The notes beneath the pieces were generated by a model, which was not told the DNA's origin, made no database searches, and saw only the letters and a list, made by a program, of their open reading frames with translations. This document shows positions 36,216-43,905 of a stretch of DNA of 64,000 nucleotides, piece after piece. Positions within the stretch are counted from its first letter, which is position 1, and each line of letters starts with the position of its first letter. A program made the position numbers and the translations under genes. The DNA is from Clostridia bacterium. GTDB lineage: Bacteria > Bacillota > Clostridia > Peptostreptococcales > Anaerovoracaceae. Location of the stretch: positions 62,001 through 126,000 of the forward strand of contig CABJAP010000001.1 of NCBI GenBank assembly GCA_902363595.1, read 5' to 3'.

Positions 36216-36305
36216 CAGATTAACCAGAATGAATTTTAGGATTTAGGATATATAAAATACCTTTTATCTAAAACAAATCAATCTGGGGTTATTCTGGATT
36301 ATCTG
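36216..36305. repeat. Inverted CAGAT..CCAGAAT repeats in AT-rich DNA
   Basis: CAGATTAACCAGAAT (36216-36230) and ATTCTGGATTATCTG (36291-36305) form an inverted repeat with two mismatches, and AATCTGGGGTTATTCTGG just before the second arm adds a further copy of the motif. Related CCAGA/TCTGG strings recur at about 39600-39710. They could be iteron-like or recombinase-binding sites. Confidence 0.35.
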
Positions 36306-36393
36306 AGGATTATATATAAAATTGAACCAAAATCAAACAAAGAAAAATTAGGGAAAAAAGTTTCAAAAACCTATGTACGAATTTCAAGACTTG

Positions 36394-36498
36394 TGGTATA
36401 ATATATATAGGTCAAAAAAGGACTGGTCAATTAAATAATTTAAGTGCTTTAGAGAAGCGAAGTTGCCTTAGACGAGGTTTAACTGGCTTCTCTTTTTT
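36394..36498 (+). promoter_or_regulatory. Extended -10 promoter and leader terminator of the replication operon
   Basis: TGGTATAAT (36394-36402) is an extended -10 element. The transcript would then meet a hairpin, AGAGAAGC (36451-36458) with AGTT pairing to AACT and GCTTCTCT (36486-36493), followed by a run of T. It ends about 35 bases before the first gene. Terminators in replication-gene leaders often serve attenuation control of copy number. Confidence 0.5.
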
Positions 36499-36533
36499 GT
36501 TGCCTAAAATCGAGATACGAAAGGAACAAGAAA

Positions 36534-36854
36534 ATGAATAACTTTGAAGCAAGACCTAAACATGAGTTTGCATGTAATGTTGGTAAGGTTACCGAATACG
36601 AAGTAAAAAAGCATATTGATACTATTATGGTTGGTATGCGTGGATTCTCAAAAGAAGTTACGATTGCCAAATGGAGCGATAAAGAACCTGCATTTGACAT
36701 CAGAGCGTGGAGGGTATCTGAAAGGGACGGACTGCAATATCCGTTGCGTGGTATCACTCTTTCAAAGGACGAACTTATTAAGCTGAGGGAAATCTTAAAC
36801 AGCATTGATGTGAACTGCATTGACGAATATATGAGCAAAGATTGTGAGGTATAA
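36534..36854 (+). CDS. PC4/YdbC-like single-stranded DNA-binding protein
   Basis: This 106-residue protein has the pattern of bacterial PC4-like proteins: a beta-rich N-terminal half (GFSKEVTIAKWSDKEPAFDIRAW) and a C-terminal helix (RGITLSKDELIKLREIL). The family binds single-stranded DNA as a dimer. It is first in the operon that contains the probable replication initiator, which suits a ssDNA-binding role in rolling-circle-type replication. AAAGGAAC precedes the start. Confidence 0.6.
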   Translation: MNNFEARPKHEFACNVGKVTEYEVKKHIDTIMVGMRGFSKEVTIAKWSDKEPAFDIRAWRVSERDGLQYPLRGITLSKDELIKLREILNSIDVNCIDEYMSKDCEV

Positions 36855-36856
36855 AT

Positions 36857-36997
36857 ATGAACGGAGCAACGATTGAAGAAAGAAATTATTATGCTGAAAG
36901 CTACATTGCTTTGATTGACGCAATCATCAAAGAGACTGCTTCAATTATCAGCGAAATAAAAAAAGCAATGGGCGAGGTGTACGACAATGGGAAATAA
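36857..36997 (+). CDS. Small hypothetical protein (46 aa) overlapping the Rep start
   Basis: This 46-residue helical reading frame begins two bases after the PC4-like gene and overlaps the next gene's start by 11 bases. That spacing suggests translational coupling. Its sequence (ending IKKAMGEVYDNGK) is not recognised. The tight packing is the main evidence that it is real. Confidence 0.5.
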   Translation: MNGATIEERNYYAESYIALIDAIIKETASIISEIKKAMGEVYDNGK

Positions 36998-37982
36998 AAA
37001 AATGCAAGGTGTTGATGGATTGAACTTTCAGCTACAACTAACGGTTGCAGGATTAGAGAGTATCAATCTGCCAGAGGAAACCTTAAAAAATAAAGTAGGC
37101 AACGATATTATCAGAGTTACCTGTTGGGGTGGTAAACTGTCTGCCTATATCAATTTACCCCATGCAATTAGACCTAACAATGTTCAGCCATTTCAGTTAT
37201 CTGATTGTATCAAACTGGAATTAGTCAGAAATCAAGTTGTGGAATACATGAGGTCGTATCTGCAAAGGCACTTGAAAGACAAGTATTCAGATGAATTTCT
37301 TGCAATGATGAACATAACGAAAATGGAGTGCAATCTCACGATTCAATGTGTCGGTGGTTGTAAGCCAAAAGATGTTATCAATCTGTTTGAGAGGTCTTTC
37401 CCTAAAGTTACAGTTTACAAGGAAACAAAAGATAAAAAGAAATCACATAAGAAACCAGAGCGAGGGATTACCACGACAAAACCCCATGAGTGGGTGCTAA
37501 AGGTCTATGATAAAACTTTTCAGCAAATGGAGAATGGAAATCTCAATGTTAAGCCTAACTTAGTGCGTGTTGAACTTGTTTTCTTGGAAAGAATGCTTGA
37601 CCGTATGTATTCTGGAAAAAAGTCCTTAGAGGATATTCTAACAAGGAAAGCCATTAGAACGCTGATAGACCAATATCAAGTAACTTTTGACGAGATATGC
37701 GAAACACATATCAAGGTTATGTTGAATAACTGTGTGCAAGAGGTTTTTGAAAGTCTGACTTGCTCTGATTCTGGCAATGAGATAAGCGATACATTGATTA
37801 GGTGCAAAGAGTTGATTGTGGATATTGAGATATTGCGAAAAGCATTGAAGCGGTGGTATGAGTTTAGAAAAATGCCAGATAATTCAAAGCGCATGGTGTC
37901 TTACTATCGCAACAATAAAAGTTATGGTATTCCTGTTGATGTGCTAAAAACAATCAAACTTATGCACAATTCTATGGGATAA
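36987..37982 (+). CDS. Probable replication initiation protein (phage gene II/X-like)
   Basis: This is a 331-residue protein. The middle part (about residues 95-215), with LKVYDKTFQQ and RVELVFLERMLDRMY, resembles replication proteins of the filamentous-phage gene II/X kind and related plasmid initiators, which nick one strand at the origin. I cannot point to a certain HUH motif or catalytic tyrosine, so the assignment is tentative. The ATG overlaps the small upstream gene. A hairpin directly downstream (37986-38024) and a PC4-like protein upstream fit a replication module. Confidence 0.45.
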   Translation: MGNKKMQGVDGLNFQLQLTVAGLESINLPEETLKNKVGNDIIRVTCWGGKLSAYINLPHAIRPNNVQPFQLSDCIKLELVRNQVVEYMRSYLQRHLKDKYSDEFLAMMNITKMECNLTIQCVGGCKPKDVINLFERSFPKVTVYKETKDKKKSHKKPERGITTTKPHEWVLKVYDKTFQQMENGNLNVKPNLVRVELVFLERMLDRMYSGKKSLEDILTRKAIRTLIDQYQVTFDEICETHIKVMLNNCVQEVFESLTCSDSGNEISDTLIRCKELIVDIEILRKALKRWYEFRKMPDNSKRMVSYYRNNKSYGIPVDVLKTIKLMHNSMG

Positions 37983-37985
37983 AAT

Positions 37986-38024
37986 GGGGTTTAAAAGTAA
38001 CCTAAATTGTTACTCTGCGACCCC
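37986..38024. repeat. Hairpin directly after the Rep gene (possible origin)
   Basis: GGGGT (37986-37990) pairs with ACCCC (38020-38024) and, inside it, AGTAAC (37996-38001) pairs with GTTACT (38009-38014) around a seven-base loop. No T-run follows. A 66-codon open frame crosses it but has no ribosome binding site. The 38025-38198 stretch holds nothing else I can identify. Confidence 0.4.
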
Positions 38025-38198
38025 AAACTTGGAAAAGCCCAAATCTCAAAAAGTAAGCCTGAAACCCCATTCATTGTGGTGTAAAAGGTATTTCACAAAG
38101 GATTTGAGCAAAATGCAGAAATCAAATCTTGTCCATAATTATATGAGACAGAGACTACTACTGCTATCAACGCATTTACAATAAGGGGGTGTTCACAA

Positions 38199-38408
38199 AT
38201 GCAGGTAGAAAGAATATCAGCAGACATTACATTGAAGCACAAACCCAGAACGGGAACACAGGCTTACAATATGCTGATTCAATCTCTCAAAGCAGAGATA
38301 CAGGAAAAGCAAGAGATTCTATCCCAGCTTACCAAAAGCGAAGTAAAACAAAAATTCATAGATAACTGGAATCCAACGACAAGGAGCGTGAACATCTATG
38401 ATATGTAG
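38199..38408 (+). CDS. Small hypothetical protein (69 aa)
   Basis: This short helical, lysine-rich protein has a coiled-coil-like middle (SLKAEIQEKQEILSQLTKSE). AAGGGGG lies ten bases before ATG 38199. It is not recognised. It sits between the Rep gene and the DUF5681 gene in the element's main operon, so it may be a structural or DNA-associated helper. Confidence 0.5.
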   Translation: MQVERISADITLKHKPRTGTQAYNMLIQSLKAEIQEKQEILSQLTKSEVKQKFIDNWNPTTRSVNIYDM

Positions 38409-38424
38409 GAAGGAGTGATTTTAT

Positions 38425-38793
38425 ATGCCGTTTGAGAAAGGCAGGTCTGGAAATCCCAAAGGCAGGCCAAAGCAAACCGCAGAGCAGAAATCACAAAAGG
38501 AGCAATTTCAGAGGTTGCTTAAATCTTCTACCGTTGAAGCTCTGCAAAGCATAATTCAGATTGCCAATGACAGATACAACAAGGACCGATTCAATGCTTG
38601 TAAGTACATCATTGACAAAGCCTATGGTGTAAATACTGCTTTTCTTATCGACGGTACGGAAGAAACTGCTCCTACGGTAATTCAGATTGTGCCATACGGT
38701 AAAGAGGTCAAGGACGAGGACTGGAACGAAGATGACTGGGAAACCGAATGGAACGAAACACCAGATGAAAGTGAGGACTCTGACAGTGATTAA
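38425..38793 (+). CDS. DUF5681 domain protein
   Basis: This 122-residue protein starts with the characteristic KGRSGNPKGRPKQT motif of DUF5681. It continues with a helical region and ends with a strongly acidic tail (DEDWNEDDWETEW and further). DUF5681 proteins are common in phages and integrated elements, and some resemble small terminase subunits. No packaging partner is seen here. GAAGGAGTG precedes the start. Confidence 0.65.
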   Translation: MPFEKGRSGNPKGRPKQTAEQKSQKEQFQRLLKSSTVEALQSIIQIANDRYNKDRFNACKYIIDKAYGVNTAFLIDGTEETAPTVIQIVPYGKEVKDEDWNEDDWETEWNETPDESEDSDSD

Positions 38794-38938
38794 AATTACA
38801 AATGGCAAAATGACTATTGAAGTAACGAAAGGTGCTTATGACAGTTTCTTTGCCAAACAGGAATTTAAGGTATTAAACAACGATAACGAAGAATGGGAGG
38901 AAAATGAAAATGGCGAAGAAGAACACGATTGCGAATAA
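38765..38938 (+). CDS. Small acidic hypothetical protein (57 aa)
   Basis: This reading frame overlaps the end of the DUF5681 gene and the start of the next gene. It has a beta-rich front (IKITNGKMTIEVTKGAYDSFF) and an acidic C-terminus (EEWEENENGEEEHDCE). The start could be ATG 38765 or a GTG shortly after. It is not recognised, and the overlap arrangement is the main support. Confidence 0.45.
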   Translation: MKVRTLTVIKITNGKMTIEVTKGAYDSFFAKQEFKVLNNDNEEWEENENGEEEHDCE

Positions 38939-39593
38939 TGGACTTACCGTTATTGAGAATTACAACAATCTGTTTACGCAGATCAGCCGAGCACAGACAG
39001 TTGATGAAGTGCGTGCTATGGTTGCTTCTGCTAAAGAGTTTATTTCTCTGTATAAGACAGTTGACAAAAACCTTGTCAATCGAATTTATGAGAAGTTGCA
39101 GACCAAGATGAATGATTTGCTTGAGGAAAATGAGTTTGTGTATCAGCGTACAAATGCAAGGGTTGAGGAAGTTAGAAGCCGCACTTATGACTTTACCGCA
39201 GAAAAAGACGATACACAAGCAGTACAGGCCAAGTTGCTTCAGCTCATGGCTAAGATGCCAAAAGTCTATAACAACACCAACGCAAACCGTATTACTAAGG
39301 AATTGAATGACTGTATCAATTCTGGTGTTGTAGGAAGTAAAGCGGTTTTGGAATTGCTCAAATATCCTGCTTATGCTGATAGGGTATCTACTGCTGTTCG
39401 TGAGCGTGCATTTGAGGGTAGCAAATCCCCTGCACAGAAAGCCTTTGAAAATGGCAATGCTGCACAGTTAAGAGAAAATGAACAGGCTCTTGCTTCTGTG
39501 TATATGCAGGGATTCCACCTTAGAAATATTGCAAAGCAAGTCACAGCATTTAAGAAGCCTTCTGCATGGAATCCAGAAAATGAAGCAGTTTAA
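38910..39593 (+). CDS. Hypothetical element protein (about 228 aa)
   Basis: This soluble, mostly helical protein is not recognised. GGGAGG (38896-38901) precedes ATG 38910. It has no signal peptide or membrane segment and no cysteine pattern. It is the last gene of the element's first operon. A gap of about 250 bases with CCAGA/TCTGG-like motifs follows. Confidence 0.55.
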   Translation: MAKKNTIANNGLTVIENYNNLFTQISRAQTVDEVRAMVASAKEFISLYKTVDKNLVNRIYEKLQTKMNDLLEENEFVYQRTNARVEEVRSRTYDFTAEKDDTQAVQAKLLQLMAKMPKVYNNTNANRITKELNDCINSGVVGSKAVLELLKYPAYADRVSTAVRERAFEGSKSPAQKAFENGNAAQLRENEQALASVYMQGFHLRNIAKQVTAFKKPSAWNPENEAV

Positions 39594-39851
39594 GGACCTA
39601 TCCAGAGATACACAGGATAAACCAGATTTAATTCAAAGTTATTGGATAATGATTTATATGGCTGAAATCAAAAGTTCCTCAGAAGCCATCTGAGAACCTC
39701 TGGGGATAAACATAAAATTGAGAAGAAAATAAAACGGTTACTAAAGATTAGTCCAGTTGTCCAAGGCGGAGCAAATAACTATTACATGGACAACAAATAC
39801 AACCGTTCAGAAGAATTTGTATTCGTGTCCCGATTAAAGGGAGAATACAAA

Positions 39852-40106
39852 ATGGCTAAGAAGAATAATGCAAACAATACGAACACTTTACCAGAACAGG
39901 AATTTAACTTTATTGTGCCAGATGTGCATATCCCTCGTATGGTACCTATTCAGACATTGAGTGATGAAATCGGTATCTCATACAAAACGATATGGCAATG
40001 GTGCAAACAGAATAAGATTGTATATGTGAAATCCGGTGCTAAGTACCTCGTCAATGTAGATAAATTCGTAGAGTTTCTGAATACCGGAGAACACGAAACG
40101 GATTAG
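39852..40106 (+). CDS. Excisionase-like helix-turn-helix protein
   Basis: This 84-residue protein has a MerR/Xis-type helix-turn-helix: MVPIQTLSDEIGISYKTIWQ, then QNKIVYVKSGAKYLVNVDKFVEFL. Small proteins of this type act as recombination directionality factors for tyrosine integrases. ATG 39852 is preceded by AAGGGAG. Its location upstream of the recombinase genes fits excision control, although a simple repressor is possible. Confidence 0.65.
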   Translation: MAKKNNANNTNTLPEQEFNFIVPDVHIPRMVPIQTLSDEIGISYKTIWQWCKQNKIVYVKSGAKYLVNVDKFVEFLNTGEHETD

Positions 40107-40118
40107 GAGTGATAAGCA

Positions 40119-40532
40119 ATGACTATACCAATTCAGCGAAAGGACGGTACCCCTATTGAGTGGGAAACTGCTCCAAACTTTAGCAGATACCTCATTTCTG
40201 ATACAGGACTTGTTTATAGTCTGATTAGTGATAAGTTGGTGCAACAGGTTGATATAAATGGACGCGGATATTTACTTGCACGAATCTACAATGACGATGG
40301 GAAACTAAAACAAATGCGTATTCATCGTTTGGTGTATATGGCTCATAGAGGTGCTATTCCAGACGGTATGCAAATCAATCATAAAGATGAGTGCAAAACA
40401 AATAACTGCATTGAAAATCTGGAAGTAGTTACCTGCAAGCAGAATATCAACTATGGAACAGCAAATAAACGCAGAGCAAAGTCAATCAAGAGGTATTACA
40501 GAGAACGCAGGCAGGCGGTGGCTTGCTGTTAG
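40119..40532 (+). CDS. HNH endonuclease with NUMOD4-like N-terminus
   Basis: The protein has 137 residues. The N-terminal part (APNFSRYLISDTGLVYSLIS) resembles NUMOD4, a module of homing-type endonucleases. The HNH core is HRLVYMAHRGAIPDGMQINH followed by CIENLEVVT. Such genes are usually free-standing homing endonucleases or phage HNH nucleases. The gene follows the excisionase-like gene by 12 bases. There is no sign of an intron. Confidence 0.75.
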   Translation: MTIPIQRKDGTPIEWETAPNFSRYLISDTGLVYSLISDKLVQQVDINGRGYLLARIYNDDGKLKQMRIHRLVYMAHRGAIPDGMQINHKDECKTNNCIENLEVVTCKQNINYGTANKRRAKSIKRYYRERRQAVACC

Positions 40533-40640
40533 TATCAGAATTTATACTTTTTGAAACCATGCAAATGAAACCTCAAATGAGTATCAGAAAGTATGCGTAA
40601 AAACTTTTGATTATTCTCACAAAGAGTGTGTACTTTTTGA
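40531..40640. repeat. Direct repeats upstream of the serine recombinase operon
   Basis: AGTATCAGAA occurs at 40531-40540 and 40580-40589; TACTTTTTGA occurs at 40545-40554 and 40631-40640. The spacing and location upstream of a serine recombinase suggest a resolution (res-like) or regulatory site. Confidence 0.35.
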
Positions 40641-40703
40641 GACTTGCCTGATATGATTAAATCAGAAACGAACAGGTGTTCGATAAAGAAATGAGGTGTT
40701 CAG

Positions 40704-40904
40704 ATGAACGATAAGTTTAAGAATGACAAGTTAAGGTTTGAACTTATCAGAAACGCTGATTTGGTGTGTACGGATTGCCTATATAAATATGACGATACGA
40801 ATATGCCATGCAATGTTTCTAAATGTGAGATGTACGAAGAAAAGCCCTCTACCGTTATTGATGGTGGCAACTGTGATTTATACGATAAGGGGGTGTCGGA
40901 ATGA
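40704..40904 (+). CDS. Small cysteine-containing hypothetical protein (66 aa)
   Basis: This short protein has cysteines arranged as CTDCLY and CNVSKC plus one more, possibly a small metal-binding fold. GAGGTG precedes the start. Its stop overlaps the start of the serine recombinase by four bases, so the two are probably translated together. Its function is unknown. Confidence 0.5.
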   Translation: MNDKFKNDKLRFELIRNADLVCTDCLYKYDDTNMPCNVSKCEMYEEKPSTVIDGGNCDLYDKGVSE

Positions 40905-41542
40905 AATATGTTGCTTATCACAGGACAAGCACAAAGGACCAGCACTTAGACAGAGGAATTGCAGAACTCACCAAGTATTGTGCTGATAATGGAATTTCTC
41001 TGTATAAGGGCAAGGTCTACACAGACCAACAAACAGGCAAAAACTTCAACCGACCACGCTACACAATGCTGAAAGATGAAATTCTTGAAAGTGGTGATGT
41101 GCTGATCGTCACAGAGCTTGACCGATTAGGACGAAATAAGGAAGCCACACTAAAGGAATTACGATTCTTTAAGGACAATGGTATTCGTGTTATGGTGTTA
41201 GAATTACCCACAACATTGATTGACCTGTCAGCTATGGAAAACTCAATGGCTCGTATGATGTTAGAGACTATCAATAATATGATGATTGAGTTGTATGCAA
41301 GTATGGCACAGGCTGAAATTGAGAAAAAAGAGAAAAGGCAACGAGAAGGCATTGAGCAGAAAAAGGCTCGTGGAGAATGGGACGATTATGGCAGACCAAG
41401 AGTTATGAACCTTGAAGAATTTGCTACCCACTACCGCTTAGTACAGCAAGGGGAAAAGAAACCATTTGAACTGATGAAAGAATTAGGTATGACAAAGCCT
41501 ACCTTCTATCGTTACAAAAATCAAATTGAGAAAGGGTGTTAA
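40901..41542 (+). CDS. Serine recombinase (resolvase/invertase family)
   Basis: This is a 213-residue site-specific recombinase. The catalytic serine region is YHRTSTKDQ (residues 4-12); the later motifs LDRLGRN and ASMAQAEIEKKEKRQREGI follow, with a C-terminal helix-turn-helix (KPFELMKELGMTKPTFYRYK). This size is typical of resolvases or invertases, not large integrases. It could resolve element dimers or invert a segment. The next gene, a tyrosine integrase, starts right after its stop. Confidence 0.85.
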   Translation: MKYVAYHRTSTKDQHLDRGIAELTKYCADNGISLYKGKVYTDQQTGKNFNRPRYTMLKDEILESGDVLIVTELDRLGRNKEATLKELRFFKDNGIRVMVLELPTTLIDLSAMENSMARMMLETINNMMIELYASMAQAEIEKKEKRQREGIEQKKARGEWDDYGRPRVMNLEEFATHYRLVQQGEKKPFELMKELGMTKPTFYRYKNQIEKGC

Positions 41543-41544
41543 GA

Positions 41545-42858
41545 ATGGCATCTGTTAAAAGAGTTGAGTACAAAAGCGGTAGAGTTGTGTATCGCATAGT
41601 TATCTGTCAAGGATACGATAAAAAGGGAAACAAACTGGTTAAGAATCTTACATATTCAGTCAATCAGTCAGCAACACCCAAACAACAAGAACGAGAAGCG
41701 AAGAAGTATGCCATGGATATGGAAGATAAGCTGAAATATGGCTACGACTACAACGCAGAAAAAATGTCATTTGAAGATTTTGCATACAAATGGCTTGAGA
41801 GTGTTAAAGATAACATTGCTTACGGTACCTACGCAGGATATAAACAGGTATTGGAAAGCAGAATCATTCCCTACTTTAAGGGAGATAAGGTTGCTTATAT
41901 CAAAACGCCACACATTGAAGCATTTTACAGAACTCTGGTTGATGATTATTCCACAGGCACTATAAAGAGATTTGCTAATGTGTTGAATCTGATATTTAAG
42001 ACAGCCAAGCGTTATAGCATGATTGAGAACAATCCTTGCCAAGACGCACAAAAGCCAAAAAGGAAAGATGAAGAAACAGGCTTGAAGTTCTTTACTCCAA
42101 AGCAAGCATTGATGTTTATGAAATCTCTGGATATGTCATACGAGGTAACCTATAAAGGCCATCAGCGTGTTGACGATACAGGAAAACCGTATTATGTGAA
42201 TGAGTACACAGAATCCTATACTGTGCCTACACAATATAAGGTGTTCTTCACTCTCTCATTATTCTGTGGATTCAGAAAAGGCGAAACACTTGCTTTGCAC
42301 TGGAATGACATTGATTTTAAGGAGAAGAAAATCTCTATTTCTAAATCGGTGGGTATGACAGAAAACGGATTTGATTATAAAGAGCCTAAGACAAAGAAAT
42401 CTGTCAGAAAGGTATCTATCCCAGATGATGTAATCCCACTTTTGAAGCAGTATCACATTGAGTACATACAGACACGCTTTAGTCATGGTACTGCATGGCA
42501 AGGCGATTTGAACAATGGTGGAAACCTATTCATTCAAGCAGACGGAAAACTCATGGGGCATACAACACCTTATCAGTATTTCACAAAGCATTTATACCGT
42601 TACAATGAGTGGGTGCAAAATAATCCAGACAAAGCAAAGGCCGAGGGATTAGAGGAATTGCCGATTATTCCACTTCATGGATTGAGACATTCCTGTGCTA
42701 CCCTGCTTAACTATCTGGAAGTCAACATCATTGAAATATCAAAGACATTAGGTCATTCAACCTGTTCAACCACAATGAATATCTATGCTCACAGCTTTGA
42801 GGAACAGCAAGAGGAAGTAGCAACAAAGGTAAATGAGTTCTTACGATTGAACGCATAA
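41545..42858 (+). CDS. Tyrosine recombinase (integrase)
   Basis: This 437-residue integrase consists of an N-terminal AP2-like/arm-binding domain (residues 1-65), a SAM-like core-binding domain (about 75-175) and a catalytic domain. Catalytic residues are visible as GFRKGE, HGLRHSCATLL and LGHSTCSTTMNIYAH. The N-terminal part resembles Tn916-type integrases. It is expected to catalyse integration at the TTTCGGA core. ATG 41545 overlaps the serine recombinase frame end only in an upstream extension. Confidence 0.9.
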   Translation: MASVKRVEYKSGRVVYRIVICQGYDKKGNKLVKNLTYSVNQSATPKQQEREAKKYAMDMEDKLKYGYDYNAEKMSFEDFAYKWLESVKDNIAYGTYAGYKQVLESRIIPYFKGDKVAYIKTPHIEAFYRTLVDDYSTGTIKRFANVLNLIFKTAKRYSMIENNPCQDAQKPKRKDEETGLKFFTPKQALMFMKSLDMSYEVTYKGHQRVDDTGKPYYVNEYTESYTVPTQYKVFFTLSLFCGFRKGETLALHWNDIDFKEKKISISKSVGMTENGFDYKEPKTKKSVRKVSIPDDVIPLLKQYHIEYIQTRFSHGTAWQGDLNNGGNLFIQADGKLMGHTTPYQYFTKHLYRYNEWVQNNPDKAKAEGLEELPIIPLHGLRHSCATLLNYLEVNIIEISKTLGHSTCSTTMNIYAHSFEEQQEEVATKVNEFLRLNA

Positions 42859-42864
42859 ATAATT

Positions 42865-42899
42865 GAGAGCCAGAGGACAAAATCCAAAGGCTCTCATTT
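42865..42899 (+). terminator. Terminator after the integrase gene
   Basis: GAGAGCC (42865-42871) and GGCTCTC (42889-42895) form a stem followed by ATTTA. It is weak in T content but is placed directly after the integrase stop. Confidence 0.55.
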
Positions 42900-42904
42900 A
42901 GTCA

Positions 42905-43084
42905 TCATTCATCTTTCAATTCCATGTGGTCCAAAGCATATTGTAAAGCCATGCTGATAAGCTCATTACGGGAACGATTTGTTTTCGCTGCTAAATCGTT
43001 ATACTCCTCTTGCAAGGCTCTATCTATGCGTATCGTCATTGTGACAGATTTATCTTCTTTAGGTGTTACGATAAATTTCTCCAT
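42905..43084 (-). CDS. Ribbon-helix-helix (CopG/Arc-like) protein, 59 aa
   Basis: This 59-residue gene lies on the minus strand between the integrase and the last element gene. The sequence KSVTMTIRIDRALQEEYNDL then AAKTNRSRNELISMALQYAL is a typical ribbon-helix-helix: a beta strand, then two helices. GGAGG lies nine bases before the ATG at 43084, with TATAAT further upstream. Such proteins act as repressors or as antitoxins or mobilisation accessories. No toxin is next to it, so autoregulated repression of element genes is the more likely role. Confidence 0.75.
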   Translation of the reverse strand: MEKFIVTPKEDKSVTMTIRIDRALQEEYNDLAAKTNRSRNELISMALQYALDHMELKDE

Positions 43085-43232
43085 AATGCAAATCCTCCAT
43101 TGGTTTTGATTACATTATAGTATTGACAAGTGCCTCGAAACTATGACACAATAGTGAGTTGATTTTATACTGTACTTTTGTGTTACACTCTGCTATAATG
43201 CTAATATCAATCAAACTTGGAGGTATGGCATT

Positions 43233-43757
43233 ATGAAAGATAAAGCAACCAAAAGCAATGGCAAGAAACCTATTTTCAAGAAGTGGTGGTTTTGGGTAAT
43301 AATTGTTGTTATTCTGGCCGCTATCTTTGGAAACACAGGAACAAAGGACGGCGTTGAGGACGGAGCAAAAGACGCAATCAATTCAACGGAACAACAGGCA
43401 GATAAAACACAGGACGAAAGTACAGCCCAAGACGATATTTCCTTTGTAGTTACCAATGTTCCTAATGATGTTACTGGAAATTGGAGAATTGCTACAATCG
43501 CAGAAAATATCGAAATGCAAGACTACGCATTGGATTACTACAAAGAACATTTCAAGAGTGATGATGAAATCCATGCAATAGTCAACTTCAATTACAAGAC
43601 AACAACAAAACTCTCTGTTATGGGAAATCTGTTAGATGTGTCTGTGTATGAATATGTTGACAAAGAAGAACATGATGCAAAATTGCTTTTCAGCGGTATG
43701 CTTCTTAAAGAATACCATGTAAACAAAGATACTGGTGAAATAGAAGAAATACAGTAA
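43233..43757 (+). CDS. Membrane-anchored hypothetical cargo protein
   Basis: The protein has 174 residues with a basic N-terminus, one membrane helix (WWFWVIIVVILAAIFG, residues 19-34), a charged linker (about 38-70) and an extracytoplasmic alpha/beta domain (75-174). GGAGG precedes ATG 43233. It has its own terminator and is the only clear non-mobility gene of the element, so it may be cargo. No family is recognised. Its position beyond the integrase, at the right end, is usual for cargo. Confidence 0.6.
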   Translation: MKDKATKSNGKKPIFKKWWFWVIIVVILAAIFGNTGTKDGVEDGAKDAINSTEQQADKTQDESTAQDDISFVVTNVPNDVTGNWRIATIAENIEMQDYALDYYKEHFKSDDEIHAIVNFNYKTTTKLSVMGNLLDVSVYEYVDKEEHDAKLLFSGMLLKEYHVNKDTGEIEEIQ

Positions 43758-43762
43758 AAACG

Positions 43763-43800
43763 AAAGCCTTGACCACGAATGAATGGTTAAGGCTTTTCTT
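43763..43800 (+). terminator. Terminator after the membrane cargo gene
   Basis: AAAGCCTTGACCA (43763-43775) and TGGTTAAGGCTTTT (43784-43797) form a strong stem followed by TCTT. It would block transcription from the element into the ABC-F gene. Confidence 0.8.
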
Positions 43801-43905
43801 TATACTATCGTAATACTAAACTTACGGAGTGCTATGGAGTGATAGACCGAGTTAGGGAAAGTAGAAATCCCAAAAAGGTAATACGGGTATCACTTAGGGA
43901 GAGTT

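Larger units (their letters stand above)
35944..36533. other. Left end of the element: gene-free regulatory/origin-like region
   Basis: This 590-base stretch has no gene I can support. It contains a 9-bp inverted repeat TTTGTTCAG (35955-35963)/CTGAACAAA (36100-36108) close to the end, an AT-rich block with repeated CCAGA/TCTGG motifs (36216-36305), and a promoter plus leader terminator (36394-36498). The first two are candidates for integrase arm sites or a replication origin. Confidence 0.45.

Noticed and set aside
37984..38184. 66-codon open frame after the Rep gene
   Set aside because: It has no RBS, crosses a strong hairpin and has an unlikely composition.
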